A stretch of 64,000 bases of DNA, from assembly GCA_910584795.1 (NCBI GenBank), contig CAJUBZ010000012.1, positions 1-64,000 of the forward strand, given 5' to 3'. Position 1 is the first letter of the stretch, and each line of letters starts with the position of its first letter. A model generated the notes under the pieces. That model was not told the DNA's origin and made no database searches. It saw only the letters and a program-made list of their open reading frames with translations. Shown piece after piece: positions 1-8,759 of this stretch. The translations under genes and the position numbers were made by a program. Origin of the DNA: an uncultured Eubacterium sp. (lineage in GTDB: Bacteria; Bacillota; Clostridia; Lachnospirales; Lachnospiraceae).

Positions 1-42
1 TAATATAACTGCACATGTGCTTTTTAATATTCTTTTCTTCAT
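1..42 (-). CDS. N-terminus of an exported protein (cut by the window edge)
   Basis: Only the first 14 codons lie in the window. On the minus strand an ATG at 42-40 follows GGGAGGAG (48-55) with five bases between, a strong ribosome binding site. The visible peptide, MKKRILKSTCAVIL, has the basic N-terminus and hydrophobic run of a signal peptide, and the Cys at residue 10 could even be a lipobox cysteine. The rest of the gene lies beyond position 1, so the function cannot be named. Confidence 0.6.
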   Translation of the reverse strand, partial: MKKRILKSTCAVIL

Positions 43-184
43 TTGTTCTCCTCCCATTTTTTTGATTCATCTTCTCATATGTTTTATAATACTATGAGAT
101 TTTCCGTGCTTCATTCAGATGTTTTAAAAATTTTTGTTCTTCACTTTCTCCTCTCTTCTTTTTACTTTTTTAAAACACTTTTAT

Positions 185-316
185 ATAATAAAGTGTCGCT
201 TGCAACACTTCGCGCGCGAGCGGTTGCATTAGCATAACTACATCTCCGCGAGCTGCGCATCCTTAGCGGAGCGTTCTTTATTCTATAGGAAGTTCAGAGA
301 ACTTTCCTATAGAATA
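185..316. repeat. Cluster of small hairpins with relatively high GC
   Basis: A locally GC-richer stretch in AT-rich surroundings holds several short inverted repeats in a row: AAGTGT/ACACTT near 190-209, GCAAC/GTTGC near 201-227, TCCGC/GCGGA near 244-269, and TTCTATAGGAAGTT against a near-complement at about 281-315. No coding sequence with a ribosome binding site overlaps it. It looks like a decayed intergenic repeat or structured RNA. Its origin is not known from this window. Confidence 0.4.
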
Positions 317-320
317 AAAA

Positions 321-407
321 CCCCTTTATCCACAAAGAGTTCCTGCATATGTCAGAGCCTGTTCTAATATATGCTGCTTACTCTTATGGATAAGGGGTAT
401 TTTTTCT
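321..407. terminator. Long interrupted hairpin, probable terminator
   Basis: CCCCTTTATCCA (321-332) pairs with TGGATAAGGGG (387-397). Inside it AGAGT (336-340) pairs with ACTCT (380-384), and GCATAT (345-350) with ATATGC (369-374), giving one long interrupted stem. TATTTTTTCTTT follows on the plus strand, and AAAAA precedes it, so it could terminate in either direction. The rest of 1-611 shows only the -10 box of the next gene. Confidence 0.5.
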
Positions 408-576
408 TTATAATTATTGTTGTTTATATTCCGTCCATCTTTTCCCCCTTATAATTGTATACTACCAATTTCTGTATATAAATACAACTTATTTTTATCT
501 AATAACTATATATTTTTTCAAATTTTTAATACCCTCCTATTCCCTCTTATCCCTTTCCTTATTTTTCAATTTGTAC

Positions 577-582
577 TATAAT
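577..582 (+). promoter_or_regulatory. -10 box for the first TagF-like gene
   Basis: A perfect TATAAT lies 30 bases before the ATG at 612, which would give a leader of about 20 bases ending in AGGGAGATTGGT. No convincing -35 hexamer is seen at 16-18 bases upstream, so the promoter assignment is tentative. Confidence 0.4.
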
Positions 583-611
583 ATCTCTATCTGAATTTTA
601 GGGAGATTGGT

Positions 612-3071
612 ATGGGTATTTTAGGTAAAATTAAAACAAAAGCCGTCAATTTAAAAGAAACAAAAAGACGTGCCACATATGCAAAATATTATAAAAATTT
701 ATTGATTGAGGATAAGGTTATTTTGTATGATTCGTACTTTGGACGGGGTATGATTTGTAATCCATATGCACTGTTTCTTGAATTAATAAAGAATGAGGAT
801 TTTAAGGATTATACACATGTGTGGGTAATTGAGGACCGATATGGAAACGAACCGATTATGGAACAGTTTCAAAATAACAAAAATGTATTTGCAATTGCCA
901 GACACAGCGATGACCACCTGAGATATTTAGCTTCTGCCAAATATATTATCACAAATGTTTCTCTTCCTTTTTATTATTGTAAGAAGGAAGGGCAGGTCTA
1001 TGTGAACACATGGCATGGTACACCAATTAAAAGTCTGGGCTTTGATATGCCGGATGCACCTGTTACGATTTCCAATGTCCTTAGGAATTTTTTATCTACC
1101 GATTATATAATCTCTGCCAATCCATTTTTGACTTCTGTTTTTCTGGATAAATATAAATTAGATGGATTATATGAGGGTACAATTATTGAAGAGGGATATC
1201 CTCGAAATGACAGATTGTTTCATACAGATAAAGCAGAAATTATATCAAGTTTACAAAAATACGGAATCGACATTGATTCCAAAAAAGAAATTATTTTATA
1301 TGCACCTACATGGAAAGGCAGTGATTACAACCGTCCGGAAATTGATGTGAATGAATATATCGATTTTAAGAGAACCGTAGAATCTATGATTGATACGGAC
1401 AGATATCAGATTCTCTTGAAACCTCATCAGGTCGTTTACAAAGAATTGAAAAAATCAGGTCGCATGAATGATTCATTGATTCCTGCTTTTATTGATACAA
1501 ATGAATTATTATCAATTACTGACATTTTAATTTCCGACTATTCCAGTATTTTTTATGACTATCTGGTTACGGACAAGCCTGTAATCTTTTATATTCCGGA
1601 CCTTGAGAAATATAAAAATGAACGTGGTCTTTACTTAGAGCCGGAAGCATTGCCTGGACCTTGTTTCACAAAACTATCTGAAATCGGCAATGTTATTAAC
1701 AATTTGGATGAATTTATCAACAAATACCGTTCGTCCTATGAAGCAGCCAAATCCTTTGCCTGTCCAAAAGACGATGGAAATGTAGCAAAACGAATTATTG
1801 ATGTTATTTTTTATCATAAAACATCTGATGAGGAGGGAATTCCATATCAATTAATAACATGCGCAAATAAAAAGAAAAAACTTCTTTTCTTCGGCAGCGG
1901 ACTTCGTATGAACGGAATCTCCACTGCCCTGCGCACGATGTTAGATTATATTGATTATGACAAATATGATGTAACGGTCTATGCCGGCAACCTCAAATTT
2001 GATGACAGTAAAGAAATGATTTGCACCTTCAATAAAAATGCACGCATTTTCGCCAGAGTTTCCTATACTCCTGCGACATGGGGCGAAACACTTCGGAATG
2101 ACTTCTTGCGGGTGTTTGGTTTTAATGCACCTTTTATCAAATACATCTATCCAAAAGCCATGTATGACAGAGAATTTATTCGGTGCTTTGGGGAAAGCCG
2201 CTTTGATACGGTAATTGATTATTCAGGTTATGGCAGTTTTTATTCTATTCTGCTATTGAGCAGTCCTGACTCCAAAAAGCTTATTTGGCAGCACAACGAC
2301 CTGCTCACGGAAAAGCATAAGAAAGTAAATGGCAAAAAACCTCATAATCGTGAATTACGTGTCGTTTTCTCAACCTATCCGTTTTTTGACAAAATTGTCG
2401 GATGTTCTGAGGCTACCATGCAGGTAAATTTAGAAAAAATAGGCTACAGCGAACTGAAAGAGAAATGCTGTTTTGTAAGAAATGCGGCAAACTTTGACAG
2501 AGTCATTGCAGGTGCCAAAGAATCGTTTACGAGAGAAACAGCTTCCGATGCCAGTGTTTGCGAATTACTGGATTCTAACTTAACATCGTTTGTGAACATG
2601 GGACGTTTATCCCCTGAAAAAAATCAGGCAGCATTAATTCATGCCTTTGCAAGGCTTCACAAAGATTATCCGAATACAAGACTTTACATTATCGGTGATG
2701 GTGCTCTTATGAACGAATTAAAAGCATTAATTCATTCCCTTGGACTAGATGGAAAAGTAATAATGACAGGTAATCTCGACAATCCTTTTATGTTAATGAA
2801 GGAATGTGACTGTTTTATACTTCCATCACTACACGAGGGACAGCCGGTGTCACTGTTAGAAGCAAGATTATTAGGACTTCCAATTATTATGTCTGATTTT
2901 AGTTCTGCAAAATCATCTTTATTTGAAAACGGACAATTAGTAATTGGCAACACTGTGGATGAGATTTACGACGGACTTGCTTCTTTTATGAAAGGAGAAG
3001 TTCCAACCTGCAATTTTGATTACCAAAATTATAATCAGGTCACCATTCAGCAGTTTGAAGACATTATTTAA
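612..3071 (+). CDS. CDP-glycerol glycerophosphotransferase (TagF-like) fused to a GT4 glycosyltransferase
   Basis: The 819-residue protein has two enzymatic halves. Residues about 30-400 match the CDP-glycerol:poly(glycerophosphate) glycerophosphotransferase family, with TWHGTP at 133-138 and SDYSS at 308-312, the loops that bind the CDP-alditol donor. Residues about 423-819 form a GT-B fold of family GT4, with the typical GRLSPEKNQ nucleotide-sugar loop and the HEGQPVSLLEA donor-binding motif. One polypeptide may therefore both add alditol-phosphate units and glycosylate the chain, on the cytoplasmic face of the membrane. The ATG follows AGGGAG. The next gene encodes a paralogue, 85 bases downstream. 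Acceptor and donor sugar are unknown. Confidence 0.85.
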   Translation: MGILGKIKTKAVNLKETKRRATYAKYYKNLLIEDKVILYDSYFGRGMICNPYALFLELIKNEDFKDYTHVWVIEDRYGNEPIMEQFQNNKNVFAIARHSDDHLRYLASAKYIITNVSLPFYYCKKEGQVYVNTWHGTPIKSLGFDMPDAPVTISNVLRNFLSTDYIISANPFLTSVFLDKYKLDGLYEGTIIEEGYPRNDRLFHTDKAEIISSLQKYGIDIDSKKEIILYAPTWKGSDYNRPEIDVNEYIDFKRTVESMIDTDRYQILLKPHQVVYKELKKSGRMNDSLIPAFIDTNELLSITDILISDYSSIFYDYLVTDKPVIFYIPDLEKYKNERGLYLEPEALPGPCFTKLSEIGNVINNLDEFINKYRSSYEAAKSFACPKDDGNVAKRIIDVIFYHKTSDEEGIPYQLITCANKKKKLLFFGSGLRMNGISTALRTMLDYIDYDKYDVTVYAGNLKFDDSKEMICTFNKNARIFARVSYTPATWGETLRNDFLRVFGFNAPFIKYIYPKAMYDREFIRCFGESRFDTVIDYSGYGSFYSILLLSSPDSKKLIWQHNDLLTEKHKKVNGKKPHNRELRVVFSTYPFFDKIVGCSEATMQVNLEKIGYSELKEKCCFVRNAANFDRVIAGAKESFTRETASDASVCELLDSNLTSFVNMGRLSPEKNQAALIHAFARLHKDYPNTRLYIIGDGALMNELKALIHSLGLDGKVIMTGNLDNPFMLMKECDCFILPSLHEGQPVSLLEARLLGLPIIMSDFSSAKSSLFENGQLVIGNTVDEIYDGLASFMKGEVPTCNFDYQNYNQVTIQQFEDII

Positions 3072-3093
3072 AGACTCTTATTAACAGAGTTTC

Positions 3094-3116
3094 TGTTTCA
3101 CGTTATTTGTGAAACA
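3094..3116. repeat. Short perfect hairpin in a tandem gene gap
   Basis: TGTTTCAC and GTGAAACA form an 8-base perfect inverted repeat around a 7-base loop, between two co-directional TagF-like genes. There is no T-run, so it is more likely an RNA-processing or stability hairpin, or a protein site, than a terminator. Its arms equal the half-sites of parS but the spacing is wrong. Confidence 0.45.
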
Positions 3117-3156
3117 ATTATAACAATATTTTGAGCATAAACATTAGGAGGCTGAT

Positions 3157-4836
3157 ATGCAGACAGGTGAATATACCGCAAATGTAAAAAACGGTTTCAA
3201 ATATACATTAAAAAGAAACGTAAAAAAAATTATACAAAATTTTAAAATGCCGGAAAAAGATATCGGAAAAAAGCAATATTATTCTTATCTTGCGATTCCT
3301 ATTCAAAAAAATTATGTATTTTATGAGGCATTTTCCGGTCTTGGGATTTTAGACAATCCCCGTGCAATTTTTCTGCAGCTTTTAGAAGATACTTCTTTTG
3401 AAAACTTTACACACATCTGGTCCATTGCAGACATGGATATGGCAAAAGATAATCTACAAGAATTTGAAGACTTACCAAACGTAAAATTTGTCCGGCGGGA
3501 ATCAGAAGAATATTACAGATATTTAGCATCAAGCAAATACCTTGTTTCTAATTCAACATTTGGTTATTTCTTTTCCAAGAGGCCTGAACAGATTTACATT
3601 AACACATGGCATGGTGTTCCAACCAAATATATGGGATATGACCACATGGTAGAGCGTGTAGAAAATGCCCGTGGTCCTGCAAGAAACTTTCTTGCTGCAG
3701 ACTATATCGTTTCCGCCAATAAATTTATGACAGAGGTAATGTACCGAAACTCCTATAAACTGGACGGTTTGTTTCAGGGAAAATCATTAGAAATCGGACA
3801 TCCCCGCAGTGACTTACTCATAAACGCTGAACCAGAAAAAGTTTATGCCAAGCTGCGTAATACAGGACTTAAAACAGACAAGAAAATAATTTTGTATGCA
3901 CCAACCTGGAAAGGTACACTGTATAATCAACTAAAATATGATGTAACAGAATTTAAAGAAACAATTAAAAAGTTTTCTGACAATATTGATCAGACAGAAT
4001 ACCGCATTTATTTAAGAGTCCATTACTTCTTATATAAAATTTTAGCTGATGATCCGGAACTGAAAGAAATTCTAGTTCCATTTACCATTGATACCAACGA
4101 ACTTTTATCTGTGGTAGATATCCTTATTTCAGATTATTCCAGCATCTTCTTTGATTTTTTAATTACTAAAAGACCGATAATATTTTATGTTCCTGATTTA
4201 AAAGAATATGATAGCGGGCGGGGACTATACGTACCAACGGACACATTGCCGGGACTGGTATCTTCCAGCCTGGATGAAGTGGCCTCCTCTCTGGATGCGA
4301 TTTGCAAAAACAGGGATGAATACTTAGAATTCTACGAGCCAATGTGGCAGGAAATGGCCTCATGGTGTATTTACAATGATGATGGGCTGTCTACCAAACG
4401 TCTCATTAATATCGTTTTCAAAGATTATACTTATCTTCCATCTAAAACACATAATATTATTGATGGTTTTGGGAATAAAAAGAAAAAGATTTTAATTTGT
4501 GTCAATTCAAGACAAAAGGATGAATCCTTCTGGGATTCATTTACAACAAGTCTCGAACGGTATAACTATAACACCACTGATGTAACTGTACTTGTTACTG
4601 CTTTTCATGACGAAAAGACGAAAGAATACTTTAATACCTTACCTGTAAATGTCCGTGTTCTTGTATGGTATGCTCTGCCTTTTGTAGCAAAGGAAACAAA
4701 ACGCTTTTATGACCGTGAAGCAATTCGTGCTTTTGGAAATGCAACTTTCGACGAGGTACGTGTGGAAGGCGATATTACAGAATACTGGGCATCATTTGCA
4801 AACAATCTAAACAGTTCATCTCAACTTCTATCATAA
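3157..4836 (+). CDS. CDP-glycerol glycerophosphotransferase (TagF-like) with a vestigial second domain
   Basis: A 559-residue paralogue of the preceding protein. The transferase domain covers about residues 50-410, with WHGVP at 151-155 (normally WHGTP) and an ISDYSSIFFDF loop. Residues about 425-559 line up with the beginning of the GT4 half of the upstream protein: both carry a YDREFIRCFG / YDREAIRAFG stretch. The domain then stops before the nucleotide-sugar site, so this copy has lost the catalytic part of its glycosyltransferase. It should still transfer glycerol- or ribitol-phosphate. The ATG is preceded by AGGAGG. It ends at a bidirectional terminator. Confidence 0.82.
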   Translation: MQTGEYTANVKNGFKYTLKRNVKKIIQNFKMPEKDIGKKQYYSYLAIPIQKNYVFYEAFSGLGILDNPRAIFLQLLEDTSFENFTHIWSIADMDMAKDNLQEFEDLPNVKFVRRESEEYYRYLASSKYLVSNSTFGYFFSKRPEQIYINTWHGVPTKYMGYDHMVERVENARGPARNFLAADYIVSANKFMTEVMYRNSYKLDGLFQGKSLEIGHPRSDLLINAEPEKVYAKLRNTGLKTDKKIILYAPTWKGTLYNQLKYDVTEFKETIKKFSDNIDQTEYRIYLRVHYFLYKILADDPELKEILVPFTIDTNELLSVVDILISDYSSIFFDFLITKRPIIFYVPDLKEYDSGRGLYVPTDTLPGLVSSSLDEVASSLDAICKNRDEYLEFYEPMWQEMASWCIYNDDGLSTKRLINIVFKDYTYLPSKTHNIIDGFGNKKKKILICVNSRQKDESFWDSFTTSLERYNYNTTDVTVLVTAFHDEKTKEYFNTLPVNVRVLVWYALPFVAKETKRFYDREAIRAFGNATFDEVRVEGDITEYWASFANNLNSSSQLLS

Positions 4837-4845
4837 TAGACAATT

Positions 4846-4877
4846 AAAAAGATGAGGCCTACCCGCCTCATCTTTTT
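4846..4877. terminator. Bidirectional terminator
   Basis: AAAAAGATGAGGC (4846-4858) and GCCTCATCTTTTT (4865-4877) form a perfect 13-base stem with a 6-base loop, flanked by A- and T-runs. It serves the convergent genes ending at 4836 and 4890. Confidence 0.85.
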
Positions 4878-4889
4878 AACTAAATATAT

Positions 4890-6110
4890 CTATTCTACAA
4901 TATCAAACTCATCACATAAATATACGTTACTACCCATTTCTGCCAAATGAGAATATCTGTAATGGCCTGCTGCAAGATTATCTATATGGATATAGCATTG
5001 TCCTCTCTCCACGTTAAGACCAATCGTAAATTCAAACGGGTTGTTCTCACTAATATTTCCAAGTCCATCTATCTCAAACCCATTTTTAATATCTACTGAA
5101 TGCCATCCATCCTCTTTTAATATCTCTAACTTACCAAATGCATAACACGTTATAAAATGATTTCCTTTAACGCTGCTGATTCTCACATTCATGTGCATAT
5201 CATCACCTAATTTTATTGGACTGTTTGTTACTTCGAGTTTTAATTCCTTTTTTAGATCAAGTTCTTTATCTGGTGTCTGATCTCCTTCTATAATATCAAA
5301 TTCAGCAGACACATATTCATCATTCCATCCAATTATTTTATGAGAATACCTGTAATGTCCAATTCCAAGATTATCTATATACACATTGGATTTTTCTTTT
5401 TCTGTATTAATACCTATAGAAAATATAAATGGATGATCCTTTTGAATATTCCCTAATCCTGTTATTGCATACCAGTCTTTTATTTCTACTGATTTCCATT
5501 TATCTCCGTTTAATATTTCCAACTTACCAAATTCATAACCTGTTCTAAAAATTCCTTTTGTAAGACTACTGATTTTTACATCTATCTGCATATCATCACC
5601 TAATTTTACCGGACTGTTTGTTACTTCAAGCTTTAATTTTTCTTTTAGATCAAGTTCTTTATCTGGTGTCTGCTCCTCTGATGTCGTTTCTTCTTGTCCC
5701 TTTGTTGTTACTGGTATAACCGTTGTACTTTGTTCTGTATATTTTGGTACTACAGTAATCTTTTCTTTCCCCTTTTTTCTGCTATCTACTTTCACTTTGA
5801 CAACATATTTTTTCTTTTTATATGTTGCAATTATCTTAGTACTTCCCTTATTTTTTGCCTTTATTATCACCTTATTTTTATATTTTCCCTGTTTTTTAGC
5901 AATCCTAATTATTTTACTATTTTTTATCTTCCAAATAACTTTTCCTTTAACATTCCTTAATACTACTTGCTTCTTATTTCCAACATTCAATACTATTTTT
6001 GTTTTGTTGAGTTTTACTTTTTTTTTATTGGTTGCATAAGTATTCATACCTATACTAGTAATGCACAATACAAAACATAACAGTATACTTGCAATTCTTT
6101 TTTTTGCCAT
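4890..6110 (-). CDS. Exported protein with a Big2-like domain and duplicated Ig-like domains
   Basis: A 406-residue secreted protein of unknown role. A signal peptide (MAKKRIASILLCFVLCITS...) leads into a Lys-rich Big2-like domain of about 80 residues. A Thr-rich linker follows, then two tandem copies of a domain of about 120 residues. Both begin LxLEVTNSPxKLGDDM and contain GHYRYSH, resembling Gram-positive bacterial Ig-like (Big_14-type) domains. The duplication is also visible in the DNA (about 5200-5280 against 5580-5660), so it is recent. The start at 6110 is chosen because AAGGAGG lies 8 bases upstream; a TTG at 6128 in the same frame would overlap that site. It is 25 bases behind the protease gene, so the two are probably co-transcribed. 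Confidence 0.75.
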   Translation of the reverse strand: MAKKRIASILLCFVLCITSIGMNTYATNKKKVKLNKTKIVLNVGNKKQVVLRNVKGKVIWKIKNSKIIRIAKKQGKYKNKVIIKAKNKGSTKIIATYKKKKYVVKVKVDSRKKGKEKITVVPKYTEQSTTVIPVTTKGQEETTSEEQTPDKELDLKEKLKLEVTNSPVKLGDDMQIDVKISSLTKGIFRTGYEFGKLEILNGDKWKSVEIKDWYAITGLGNIQKDHPFIFSIGINTEKEKSNVYIDNLGIGHYRYSHKIIGWNDEYVSAEFDIIEGDQTPDKELDLKKELKLEVTNSPIKLGDDMHMNVRISSVKGNHFITCYAFGKLEILKEDGWHSVDIKNGFEIDGLGNISENNPFEFTIGLNVERGQCYIHIDNLAAGHYRYSHLAEMGSNVYLCDEFDIVE

Positions 6111-6135
6111 CTCCTTATCCTCCTTCAATATACTA

Positions 6136-8364
6136 TCAATTATCTATGTCATTATCTTTTTGTTCTTTCATATATTGGAACAAATATGAATTATATCGCG
6201 TCGCAACATTAAAACTTCCTCCTTGAGCCATAATTGTTCCCCATGCTATATTACTTGAATCAAAAATTATCCCACCACTTTCGCCAGGTAATAAACTTGC
6301 ATTGTATCTAATAAAGAACTTATCTTCGCTTGTTACCTTTCCTTCACTTTTATGCAAAACATATGCTGTATCATTTGTTCCTTCATAAAGAGTATAACCC
6401 GAAGCGGTCAACGATTTATTTATCAAACCATTGTTTGTAATTCCAAATCCGAACCATCCTGTTTGATTTCCTATGTTCTCATCAACTTTCAATATTGCCC
6501 AATCATATTCTGCCAATCCCCCTAAATAATCTGTCGCACAGGTAGCAGTTTTAACATAACTATAATTTGCTGTTTCATAATCCCCATGAGATTTATAATA
6601 TATCCTTATTGAATCTAACCACTTTCCTTCGTCTATTAGACAATGCGCCGCCGTCATCACTGTATTGGGACCAATTACATACCCCGAACCATAAATAGGA
6701 TATTCTATTATTCCTTGTTCATTTACAATTGGCTCTCCAACTAATTGTATAACTGCACTATATGGATATACCGATGAATCTGCACTATCTAAGGGATTTC
6801 CTGGTATTATAGAATATGTACCAATATTATTATTTGTTGCAGTTTCCTCTGGTGCTTGACCAATTTCTATTTGTTGCCCTTGAATATTATCATAATAATA
6901 GTCAAATTTGATTTCATTTTTAGTCTCCCAATTGTACTGTGTCATATTAATTTTGGCATCATAATATTCAACACTAAACCACATGTAACTCGGACCAAGT
7001 TCTGGTCCATTAAGTACCTCACCAGTTCCCGATTCTTTTGCCACAAATGCCAACCCATTATTCAATTCTCCATTACTTATCATCTCAGTAACTGCTTCTG
7101 TTATATCTAATGTATGTCTATTTCTATTTACACCATTACATTTAAAACTTGCTATCGTATCACCCAACTCCGGCTGTGTGTTCCAAGTTATATTCTCTGC
7201 TGACCAACTGTTCTTTACTTTTTTCACCTCTACTGTCCCCGCTGTGTAGTTGGAAGTACTTTCTGCAACAGACAGTTGTGCTCGTTTTATTATTTTTTTA
7301 TTCCATTCTACCTTATCACCTATATACGAATCTCCACTTATCACATGACTTGTATCTAAATACAACCTCTGTTCCGTTCCTTTATATGGAAATGTGGGAT
7401 CACATTTATTTTTTATTACAAATTCACTTGGATGTAACGTTTGATCTCTTACAAATTCCATACTACTTACCATTGCTGTGGGTAAATATTGATTCATAAA
7501 CCATACTGCAGTCGGATCTACAACAACAGGATATAAAGCACGCTCTAAATACTTCTTATTAATTATAAGTTTTAAAAATGTCTCATTTTCATTGTCTATA
7601 ACTTTATATGAAATATCCTCATAATTAATATTACCTCCTCTATCTTTCATATTAGGTGGTAATATATAACCAACTTTTTGCCGTGATTCCGTATCTACAA
7701 AATAAATATATTCATTCTGTTTATCTTCAATAAGTGTAATATTTTTCGAATCTACTTTAAAACATATTTCATTTTTAGAGGGTTTAGAAGATAACACAAT
7801 ATTTTCTTTAATCCCATTTTTTTGCGAAATATACTCATATTCTGAAATTATTTCATTTGCTTTATATTTAATTTTATTACCATCAATAATACTATTGTAC
7901 TTTTTATCTACTATCGGAGCAAAAGACAAACTATATTTCCCCTTATTCATTACAACGGGCGTTTCTTTATCTAACTGTTGTGGAAAATATTGTTTTGAAT
8001 CTCCACTTTTATTTACAACTTTATATGCATCAATTTTCTCTCCGCAATTAATAGTTTTTAATTTTTCTCTGTCCGCTTTTTTCATTGCTACTAGACTTGA
8101 GTCATATTCTTTTAGTTTTCCTTTTTCCTGATAACGAATTCTTTGACTACAGATATCAATTCTTTTGCTTCCGTCGCTCAAAAGATATGTATTCGAATTT
8201 TCTGTTCTCTCATCTACTAATTCTCTCAACTCCGTAATCGTCTCTTTTTTTGCTGTCCTAACACTCTCGTGTGTTGTCTTAGCTTGCGTGACAAACATTC
8301 CCGCATTAAATACTATTGATATTACCAACAATGCTGCTATTATTTTTTTTAGTTCTTTTTTCAT
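6136..8364 (-). CDS. Secreted trypsin-like serine protease with an N-terminal DNRLRE-type region
   Basis: The 742-residue protein starts with a signal peptide (residues 1-29). The middle, about 330-470, resembles DNRLRE domains found in Gram-positive surface proteins (segments such as WSAENITWNTQP and LNNGLAFVAKESG). The C-terminus is a chymotrypsin/V8-type protease with the full triad: His574 in TAAHC, Asp621 in YDWAILKV and Ser696 in LPGESGG. The usual G-(D/N)-S-G-G reads G-E-S-G-G here. It likely cleaves proteins outside the cell or on the surface; the substrate is unknown. The ATG follows TTAGGAGA. The gene has a long leader with a hairpin and a good promoter, and heads an operon with the Ig-like protein. 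Confidence 0.8.
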   Translation of the reverse strand: MKKELKKIIAALLVISIVFNAGMFVTQAKTTHESVRTAKKETITELRELVDERTENSNTYLLSDGSKRIDICSQRIRYQEKGKLKEYDSSLVAMKKADREKLKTINCGEKIDAYKVVNKSGDSKQYFPQQLDKETPVVMNKGKYSLSFAPIVDKKYNSIIDGNKIKYKANEIISEYEYISQKNGIKENIVLSSKPSKNEICFKVDSKNITLIEDKQNEYIYFVDTESRQKVGYILPPNMKDRGGNINYEDISYKVIDNENETFLKLIINKKYLERALYPVVVDPTAVWFMNQYLPTAMVSSMEFVRDQTLHPSEFVIKNKCDPTFPYKGTEQRLYLDTSHVISGDSYIGDKVEWNKKIIKRAQLSVAESTSNYTAGTVEVKKVKNSWSAENITWNTQPELGDTIASFKCNGVNRNRHTLDITEAVTEMISNGELNNGLAFVAKESGTGEVLNGPELGPSYMWFSVEYYDAKINMTQYNWETKNEIKFDYYYDNIQGQQIEIGQAPEETATNNNIGTYSIIPGNPLDSADSSVYPYSAVIQLVGEPIVNEQGIIEYPIYGSGYVIGPNTVMTAAHCLIDEGKWLDSIRIYYKSHGDYETANYSYVKTATCATDYLGGLAEYDWAILKVDENIGNQTGWFGFGITNNGLINKSLTASGYTLYEGTNDTAYVLHKSEGKVTSEDKFFIRYNASLLPGESGGIIFDSSNIAWGTIMAQGGSFNVATRYNSYLFQYMKEQKDNDIDN

Positions 8365-8394
8365 AATTCATTCTCCTAATTTTTTAGAACAAAA

Positions 8395-8464
8395 CCCCAA
8401 CTTGAACGACACACCATAACTATAATCTTATCTTACGATTAAATCTTCTTTCGTTCTGTTGGGG
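8395..8464 (-). promoter_or_regulatory. Leader hairpin upstream of the protease gene
   Basis: In the transcript sense, CCCCAAC then GAACG (from 8464 to 8452) pair with CGTTC then GTTGGGG (8408 to 8395), an interrupted 12-pair stem around a loop of about 43 bases. It ends roughly 16 bases before the AGGAG site and is followed by TTTTGTTCT. This could be an attenuator or a translation-controlling leader; no known riboswitch was recognised. Confidence 0.35.
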
Positions 8465-8597
8465 ATTCTCCATCGTGTATTATCTTCTTTTTATTCATCT
8501 AAAAATAAACTCTCCCCCTTCTTTTTAACAATTTCTTCTTATTAGTTAACCTTCCCCTTTCTTCATAAAATCATATCCGACCTATTGATATATTATC

Positions 8598-8626
8598 ATA
8601 TTATAAAATCTATAACCGTATGTCAA
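8598..8626 (-). promoter_or_regulatory. Promoter of the protease/Ig-like operon
   Basis: On the minus strand a perfect TTGACA (8626-8621) is 17 bases from TAATAT (8603-8598); an overlapping TATAAT would have a 15-base spacer. It predicts a leader of about 225 bases. The rest of 8365-8760 holds only that leader and the next terminator. Confidence 0.55.
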
Positions 8627-8662
8627 TAAAATATGTATATAATAAAATATAAACACTCTATA

Positions 8663-8705
8663 AAAAATGAGACCTGACTTTATTTTTGGTCAGGTCTCAT
8701 TTTTT
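8663..8705. terminator. Terminator of the 15980-8760 polymer operon
   Basis: AAAAATGAGACCTGAC (8663-8678) pairs with GTCAGGTCTCATTTTT (8689-8704) around a 10-base loop. On the minus strand the stem ends in a T-run and follows the stop codon at 8760 by about 55 bases. Confidence 0.85.
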
Positions 8706-8759
8706 ACTCATCTCATTTTTCTCTAATTATGTTTTTCAAACAATAAATATGAACAAACT

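Noticed and set aside
43..237. Open frame of 64 codons on the plus strand
   Set aside because: No ribosome binding site, Phe/Ser/Leu-rich low-complexity product, and it runs over hairpins and the upstream region of a minus-strand gene.
281..315. Resemblance to an FRT-like recombination site
   Set aside because: Only short words (TATAGGAAGTTC) are shared with FRT; the spacing and core differ, and no recombinase gene is close.
326..334. Perfect DnaA box TTATCCACA
   Set aside because: A single copy within the arm of a terminator-like hairpin, with no cluster of boxes nearby; not an origin.
3094..3116. Possible third parS site
   Set aside because: The half-sites are correct but are separated by seven extra bases, which ParB would not recognise as parS.
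8470..8500. Leader peptide genes of 17-19 codons upstream of the protease
   Set aside because: ATG codons exist, but spacing to purine-rich sequences is poor and the peptides show no regulatory pattern.
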